Of a stretch of 45,891 nucleotides of DNA, positions 40,762 through 45,891 are shown one piece after another. The translations under genes and the position numbers were made by a program. Origin of the DNA: Phallusia fumigata (Eukaryota > Chordata > Ascidiacea > Phlebobranchia > Ascidiidae); the NCBI GenBank assembly GCA_008931825.1, contig QXVZ01022239.1:1-45891 (forward strand). The letters are read 5' to 3'. The notes beneath the pieces are model-generated. The model had not been told where the DNA came from. It was given only the letters and a program-made list of their open reading frames with translations, and searched no databases. How positions within the stretch are numbered: the stretch's first letter is position 1; every line of letters starts with the position of its first letter.

Positions 40762-41355
40762 TTACTGCTTGCTGAAATACTTTTGACTCTCCTGTAAACC
40801 AGGCTTGATGGTGTCATCACCAGGTTTCCAGCCAGCTGGGCAAACCTCCCCGTACTCATCAGTAAACTGGAATGCTTTGACTAGCCGCAGGGTTTCATCC
40901 ACTGACCTTCCAACAGGCAAGTCGTTGATGGTAATCTGGCGAAGAATTCCTTTGCCATCAATTATAAACAACCCTCTGAAAGCTATGCCTTCATCCTCTT
41001 TGAGAACACCATAATCTTTGGAGATCTGCAGATTTTTGTCAGCGATCAGTGGAATTTTCATGTTTCCAAGACCACCCTTCTTTCTTGGTATATTGGTCCA
41101 TGCATGGTGACTGAAATGAGAGTCTGTTGAACATGCCAAAACTTCACAGCCTATAGCACGAAATTCATCTGCTCTATCACTGAATGCTATGATTTCTGTT
41201 GGACATACAAATGTAAAATCCAATGGGTAGAAGAAGAGAACCACATACTTTCCCCGATAGCTGCTTAAACTGATTTCCTGAAAATCACAGTCAACCACTG
41301 CTGTTGCAGTAAATTGTGGTGCAGGGCTTTGGATGCAGGCTTTACCAGCTGACAT
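40762..41355 (-). CDS. Typical 2-Cys peroxiredoxin (PRDX1/2 type)
   Basis: Thioredoxin-dependent peroxidase reducing H2O2 and organic peroxides, probably cytosolic as no targeting peptide is visible. 197 residues in one uninterrupted coding exon; the start [13 protein letters not shown] aligns with PRDX1 MSSGNAKIGHPAP, so the upstream in-frame ATG at 41376 (adding seven residues) is less likely. Peroxidatic Cys51 lies in FTFVCPTE and resolving Cys172 in EVCPAGW. The GGLG loop and C-terminal YF (193-194), features of hyperoxidation-sensitive eukaryotic enzymes, are both present, as is [20 protein letters not shown]. An AG acceptor about 30 bp upstream of the ATG suggests a 5'-UTR intron or trans-splicing. 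It lies head-to-tail with PERK and divergent from SCFD1. I cannot choose between PRDX1 and PRDX2 since those split within vertebrates. Confidence 0.95.
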   Translation of the reverse strand: MSAGKACIQSPAPQFTATAVVDCDFQEISLSSYRGKYVVLFFYPLDFTFVCPTEIIAFSDRADEFRAIGCEVLACSTDSHFSHHAWTNIPRKKGGLGNMKIPLIADKNLQISKDYGVLKEDEGIAFRGLFIIDGKGILRQITINDLPVGRSVDETLRLVKAFQFTDEYGEVCPAGWKPGDDTIKPGLQESQKYFSKQ

Positions 41356-42891
41356 GATAGCAAAGTTTTTTTTCAACTAAAGAATATCTGCAAAAATCCA
41401 AATGACCTGACAACAGATAAAAACAGAAAAATAACCAATCAGTAAAAACTCAATATCTATTTAAACACTATGTTCAAACAGAGACTTCATTTGTTCAAAA
41501 GTGAAAACCAAAACATATTTTTGTTATGTTAACAATTTTTATTACTAGTAATAGGGCGGCATAAAATTCCTTGTTGCTAGTGCATCTTTGGATTAGATAC
41601 AAAGGCTCTTTGAAATCAAAATGTGTCTGACACACCCGCACACCCCAGCAAACAAACAAATCATTGAATATCTTTTGATCTATTGGGTTTGGGGCCTAAA
41701 CATTTGCATCCACATGAAGTGAAGCACACAAAGGGGCGTGCAAGATGTGGGTGCTGGTACTGTGGCACGTAGCGCTGAAATCTCTGTAAATGTAATAAAA
41801 CAATACCTTTGGTTTTCTGCCATTCCACAGTATAATCTTTCAGGTTAAAGGCAAAGCAATTCTACTGAATAGAAAATATATGTACATAATTTCTTCAAAC
41901 CGAAGTCTATGTGTGTATGCATGTGCTAAGATTTGCCCTTTGCCTTAAGATTCTGTCGGGGCCCATGGTGCCGGACACTGTTTGTTCCCTTAACTCTGGT
42001 ATCTTTTCATGCAAAGTTAAAAAGGATTGAAAAAACAAGGCCAACGCCAACCAACAACATGTTTCTTCAAACGTCTTTTTAAGAACGTTCGAGATCACCC
42101 GTCACGCGAGACAACACAGAACGTGACGTGTCTATTTTCAGTCAAGATTTTTTTACCGGTACTTTCCCTATATACCACGTGACCACAATCAAAATCTTTT
42201 TAGAACTACAAAAAACAGAAAATACGATTTTATCGAAGATTATTTTCGTATCTTTTAATTCTGTAGTGAAAACAAACAGACTTTACATACTCGTTCAATT
42301 GATTTCGTTTTAAAATATGTAACAAAGCTCACATGACTTCCGTTGTAAGGGCCAAAGTCGCCAGTTGACGGTGTAATGCGTAAAGCTTAAATTATCTGTA
42401 TTAAACCTATTTCAGACAATATACTCTCTGTAGGTGGCACCGATTATAGCTAAAACAGGTAAGTTGCTTTTGCCTGCGCCACATCATTTTGTCATTCATG
42501 CGTGACAACGGCAGGTAAGGGTTTGTGAAAATGGAAATAAATGGAACTGAATCCTTGTCGATTTTGAGTTGAGTTTATTTCGCTTGGTGAAAGAAATCGT
42601 AGCGACTTGTTCGTAAATAGTTAACTAAAAAACAAAATTAGGCCCCGATGCAACGATTTTTTAACAGAAATACTTTTGTGTAAAACGAAAACGTGTATGA
42701 TAGGTAAACTAAAATGGCAATGTGCGGTGTTGTTTTTTATCAGGGCGAGATTATTTTGTTTGATCGTCTGATTGATTTGCACTGTTTTTTTGTTGTGCAA
42801 AGTTGTTTAATTTTTTGTGTTAAATCATTTGAGGTGCAAAAAAGTAACATACATTGTAACTATATAAGCGTTTTGCAACTGTGGTAGAAAC
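41356..42891. other. Divergent promoter region, peroxiredoxin and SCFD1
   Basis: No coding exon. Contains a TATATACCACGTGACC-like block at about 42168-42184 (TATA plus CACGTG), ACGTGACGTG near 42120-42129, a TATATAAG at 42861-42868 only 24 bp before the SCFD1 ATG, and a dispersed repeat at 42563-42606. Regulatory assignment is inference. Confidence 0.45.
42563..42606. repeat. Dispersed short repeat, third copy
   Basis: Matches 15346-15393 over the core GAGTTTATTTCGCTTGGTGA and the TAGCGAC end, with several substitutions in the A-rich middle. Confidence 0.55.
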
Positions 42892-44793
42892 ATGTCAACG
42901 TCAATAAGGGATAGGCAAATTGCGGCTTTGAAATGTATGCTAAATTTAGGCAAAGTTGCCACCAAAAAGTCTGCCATAGAACCAGAGTGGAAAGTCCTTA
43001 TATATGACCAACATGGTCAGGACATCATTTCACCCCTATTATCTGTTGCTGAACTTCGAGATTTGGGCATTACTTTGTATTTACCTCTCGAGAGTGCCCG
43101 AGATGCAATATCAGATGTCACTGCAGTTTATTTTGTGGTTCCAAATGATGAAAATATATCAAGGATTTGCAAAGACATGCAAGACAAACTGTATGATAAC
43201 TACCATTTTAACTTCATATCAGCAATCTCCCGAACCAAACTGGAAGATGTTGCAACAGCTGCATTGCAGGGCGATGCTGATACACAAATGATAAGAGTTT
43301 TTGATCAATACATCAACTTTGTCACTCTTGAGAAAGACTTGTTTGTAATAAAAGGCAAGGGTGATAGAATGTCTTCATATCATGATCTGAACAAATCTGA
43401 TCTTAAGGACTATGAAATGATGTCTATTATTGATTCTGTGGTGGACAGCTTGTACTGCGTCTTTGTCAGTATGGGGGCTATGCCAATTATCAGATGTCCA
43501 TCTGGAAATGCTGCTGAAATGGTGGCAGAAAAATTAGACAAGCGGTTCCGAGATAATTTAAGGGATGCACGAAACAGCTTTTTTAGTTCTATGCCTGGTT
43601 CTGTTGGGGATCATGGTCAACAGTTTTCCACATTCCAGCGTCCTTTGCTGCTGCTTGTTGACAGGAATGTTGATCTTGCAACACCTCTTCACCACACATG
43701 GACATACCAGTCCCTTGTTCATGATGTATTGGATTTTAAACTCAACAGTGTTACTATTGTTGAAGAATCTGCAGCAGCGTCAACAAGCCAAAGTCGAAAA
43801 AAGACTAAAGTTTTTGGTTTGGGACAGACAGACAAATTCTGGCAACAGTACAAGGGTAATCCATTTCCTGAAGTTGCTCAAGCAGTTCAGGGGGAAATTG
43901 AAGAATACAAGGGCCATGAAGAGGAGGTCCAGAGGTTAAAGTCTGCTATGGGCTTATCCGATACTGACTCCGGCCCAGTTGATATATCAGATAACACCGC
44001 CAAACTTACATCTGCAATGAGCTCACTTCCAGAGCTGCTTGAAAAGAAAAGGTTGATTGATATGCACACAACTATTGCCACTGCTGTTCTTGGCAGTATA
44101 AAGGAAAGAAAACTGGATGAATACTTTGAAATGGAGGAAAAAATAATGAACAAATCTGCATCTGAAAAGGCTTTGCTAGATTTAATCAATGACCCTCTTG
44201 GGGGAACTTCAGAGGACAAAATGAGAATGTTTCTGATTTACTTTTTGTGCCAAGCCACAAATGAAACAAACTTGGAACAATTTACCCAAGCACTTGAAGG
44301 AGCTGGTTGTGACATGTCTCCTATTAAATACATCAAACGTTGGAGACAGTACAGCATGCCTTCCACAAGTTCACAGCAGCAATACAGAGGTGGTGGAACT
44401 AAAACAGTTGGCATGTTCTCACATCTCATGAGTACTGGCTCACAATTTGTCATGGAAGGAGTGAAAAACCTTGTGATTAAAAAGCACAACCTTCCAGTCA
44501 CAAAGATTTTAGACTCTTTGATGGAGCTAAAAAATAGTTCTGAAACAGAAAAGTATCGATATTTTGACCCAAAAATCTCACGCACTGTTGATTCAGGAGC
44601 TGGGAGGACTAAATTACCATACACTGATGCTGTGGTGTTTGTTGTTGGTGGAGGAAACTATATTGAGTACCACAATCTAATGGACTACTGCAAAAGTAAA
44701 ACTGGAAAGAGAATTTCCTATGGCTGCAGTGAACTTTCCAATGCTTCCCAGTTTCTGAGACAACTTTCCTTGTTGGGAAAAGAACTTGAATAA
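42892..44793 (+). CDS. SCFD1: SCFD1 (Sly1), Sec1/Munc18-family protein, intronless
   Basis: SM protein that binds the ER-Golgi syntaxin STX5 and promotes SNARE assembly in ER-Golgi transport. A single uninterrupted frame of 633 residues (human 642). Aligned from memory with human SCFD1: start SIRDRQIAALKCMLN, WKVLIYDQHGQDIISPLLSV, AVYFVVPNDENI, NFISAISRTKLED, FQRPLLLLVDRNVDLATPLH, HTWTYQSLVHDVLDF, SDNTAKLTSAMSSLPELLEK, GSQFVMEGVKNLV, and the C-terminal VVFVVGGGNYIEYHNL. All three SM subdomains are present and undamaged, so it is presumably functional. The absence of introns contrasts with the neighbours and with the many-exon vertebrate gene. The ATG follows the acceptor-like GTGGTAG by four bases. 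AATAAATAAA lies at 45197-45206. Confidence 0.96.
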   Translation: MSTSIRDRQIAALKCMLNLGKVATKKSAIEPEWKVLIYDQHGQDIISPLLSVAELRDLGITLYLPLESARDAISDVTAVYFVVPNDENISRICKDMQDKLYDNYHFNFISAISRTKLEDVATAALQGDADTQMIRVFDQYINFVTLEKDLFVIKGKGDRMSSYHDLNKSDLKDYEMMSIIDSVVDSLYCVFVSMGAMPIIRCPSGNAAEMVAEKLDKRFRDNLRDARNSFFSSMPGSVGDHGQQFSTFQRPLLLLVDRNVDLATPLHHTWTYQSLVHDVLDFKLNSVTIVEESAAASTSQSRKKTKVFGLGQTDKFWQQYKGNPFPEVAQAVQGEIEEYKGHEEEVQRLKSAMGLSDTDSGPVDISDNTAKLTSAMSSLPELLEKKRLIDMHTTIATAVLGSIKERKLDEYFEMEEKIMNKSASEKALLDLINDPLGGTSEDKMRMFLIYFLCQATNETNLEQFTQALEGAGCDMSPIKYIKRWRQYSMPSTSSQQQYRGGGTKTVGMFSHLMSTGSQFVMEGVKNLVIKKHNLPVTKILDSLMELKNSSETEKYRYFDPKISRTVDSGAGRTKLPYTDAVVFVVGGGNYIEYHNLMDYCKSKTGKRISYGCSELSNASQFLRQLSLLGKELE

Positions 44794-45196
44794 GTTTAAC
44801 AGTAATTTAAAAAAAGTTTCGTAAACAGTCTTAACAGTAGTTTACGCAGAGACAGTCTGGTACAGGTTTCTAAAATTATTTATACCCAACATATTTGTAA
44901 AAAAAATTCTATTTCATGAGGATAGGCAATTCTTAGGTGATGTTCCTGAGTATGTTTTGTGTTCCAGAACTTTTGCCTAAGTTTTTTCTTATGGTGCAAC
45001 TTTACTGTAATTGTTTTTTGTTATTGATATGTTAAAAAAGCTTTTAAAAAAACACATCAACATTAATTCCTCTCATAAATGCTGCTTTTTTGAGGTCCTA
45101 TTGTACATAAACCTAAATGTATATTTATGTGTATTGATTACCAGTTAAAACTGACAGGCGTTGTAAATGTTGATGTGGTGAGTTATAAGGAACAGC

Positions 45197-45206
45197 AATA
45201 AATAAA
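45197..45206 (+). terminator. Poly(A) signal candidate of SCFD1
   Basis: Two overlapping AATAAA hexamers (AATAAATAAA), about 400 bp after the SCFD1 stop, the first strong signal seen on this strand. Confidence 0.45.
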
Positions 45207-45348
45207 ATATCAATTCTTCACCTGTTGTTTTCTTTTCCCATGTGTCAATAATTTTTTGGGTACTTGCAGATCTATTAAAACTGTTGTGTCTGTTTGAATT
45301 CCTGGTGAATGAGGTTTGTTGAAAACATCATCTGATCCAATCTGTTGC

Positions 45349-45732
45349 TTAAACCAAATAACTTTTTTTGACTTCAATGGTATTTTTTGTTCCGTAACAT
45401 TGCAAACGGGTAATTTTATGTGGGGTAGTGATATACTCCGCAGAGACTGATGCCGCCAATCCAATAAAACATGTTGTTTCTACCGCAAGCTGTGACACCA
45501 TTTCTTCAGAAATTGTAGCCCTGTATCGGAACTTCCGCCTTGGTAGAACATGATAATTACGTTTAAGGCCAATAGAGAAAAAAGGCTGACCGCACTGTGT
45601 TTCAACTAATGTTGCAACACCATAAACATAAAACATGTGTAACGGCGAGGCACAAGTGGAGTAAAAACGCGGAAAACCGATCAAACCAACGGCCATGAAG
45701 TCAGAATACAAGTAAATGTTGTTTGAATGCAA
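45349..45732 (-). CDS. Possible hypothetical exon, unrecognised
   Basis: A 127-codon minus-strand open frame (from MHSNNIYLYSDFMAVG), with an overlapping frame continuing to 45210 whose end reads CAACAG|GTGAAG, a plausible donor. The segments could be exons of a gene extending leftwards or a short gene starting near 45732. No family match, no clear start context, and partly Cys- and aromatic-rich composition. Chance remains a real possibility. Confidence 0.2.
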   Translation of the reverse strand: MHSNNIYLYSDFMAVGLIGFPRFYSTCASPLHMFYVYGVATLVETQCGQPFFSIGLKRNYHVLPRRKFRYRATISEEMVSQLAVETTCFIGLAASVSAEYITTPHKITRLQCYGTKNTIEVKKSYLV

Positions 45733-45749
45733 ACGAACCTTAACAAAAC

Positions 45750-45891
45750 TTTTTTTTGCTAGGGCTTCCTAAACTTTTTAGGCTGCGACCGCTTCAAATT
45801 TATTAAAATTTTCTGTGACCCTCCGCAATTAACAGCGATACCAGTTTTAAACATGCATGTTGTTTTAAACATAGAAGTAGGGTTACAATAT
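45750..45891. mobile_element. hAT-like repeat, truncated by the window end
   Basis: CTAGGGCTTCCTAAACTTTT followed by GGCTGCGACC and GTGACCCTCCGC resembles the start of hAT MITEs (cagtggttcccaaac...). Only one end is visible. Confidence 0.35.

Larger units (their letters stand above)
44794..45891. other. Right-edge interval downstream of SCFD1
   Basis: SCFD1 3' UTR with a probable poly(A) signal at 45197-45206, then an unassigned minus-strand open frame at about 45210-45732, then the start of a hAT-like repeat from about 45750. Confidence 0.5.

Noticed and set aside
42861..42868. TATATAAG as the SCFD1 TATA box
   Set aside because: It is only 24 bp before the ATG, so a start about 30 bp downstream would leave no leader. 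Initiation further upstream or trans-splicing is more likely.
43887..44624. Minus-strand frames of 110 and 128 codons
   Set aside because: Antisense shadows of the SCFD1 coding region.

Overview
This looks like a piece of a tunicate genome, most likely an ascidian close to Ciona. The basis is a chordate gene set (USP47, LRRC74A, a single BTBD10/KCTD20-type gene, PERK, SCFD1), AT-rich non-coding DNA, many short exons of about 70-230 bp with mostly short introns, many small hAT-like MITEs, and two alternative versions of several segments that differ by about 2-3%, as expected from a very heterozygous animal. The species is inferred, not proven.

Layout, left to right. 348-2695 (+): the 3' end of a USP47-like deubiquitinase, interrupted by an assembly gap. 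2696-8025: a long gene-poor stretch with a candidate promoter near 6510-6570. 8026-10275 and 11487-15321 (+): two tandem SLC16/monocarboxylate-transporter-like genes of eight coding exons each, with matching intron phases and five identical exon lengths. 16840-21441 (+): a complete LRRC74A-like leucine-rich-repeat/EF-hand gene in twelve exons. 22316-24144 (+): a six-exon coiled-coil protein gene that I do not recognise. 24145-27598: no gene that I support, mostly one segment present twice. 27599-30666 (-): BTBD10/KCTD20. 31244-31611 (+): a 91-residue hypothetical protein. 32581-40287 (-): PERK/EIF2AK3 in 21 exons, signal peptide to stop. 40762-41355 (-): a typical 2-Cys peroxiredoxin. 42892-44793 (+): SCFD1/Sly1 as one uninterrupted 633-codon frame. 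The right edge holds an unexplained minus-strand open frame and the start of another hAT-like repeat.

The window contains five single-base gaps (N at 2263, 15751, 16678, 26107, 34656). Three of them (15751, 26107, 34656) separate two near-identical direct copies of the flanking sequence, and 16678 closes one of those copies. These look like overlapping or alternative-haplotype contigs that were joined instead of merged, so the duplicated transporter exons, BTBD10 tail and PERK intron segment should not be read as biology. The gap at 2263 has probably swallowed USP47 exons.

Functionally this is a mosaic of housekeeping genes: protein quality control (PERK, USP47), ER-Golgi fusion (SCFD1), redox defence (peroxiredoxin), Akt-pathway scaffolding (BTBD10) and transport. 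I found no new multi-gene system. The most useful observations are the intronless SCFD1, the compact peroxiredoxin-PERK tandem with no canonical poly(A) signal between the two, a GC-AG intron in BTBD10, splice acceptors abutting several start codons (possible spliced-leader sites), an allelic stop-codon difference in BTBD10, and a hAT MITE with a perfect 8-bp target duplication. Exon structures were worked out by hand from splice signals, reading phase and remembered family sequences.
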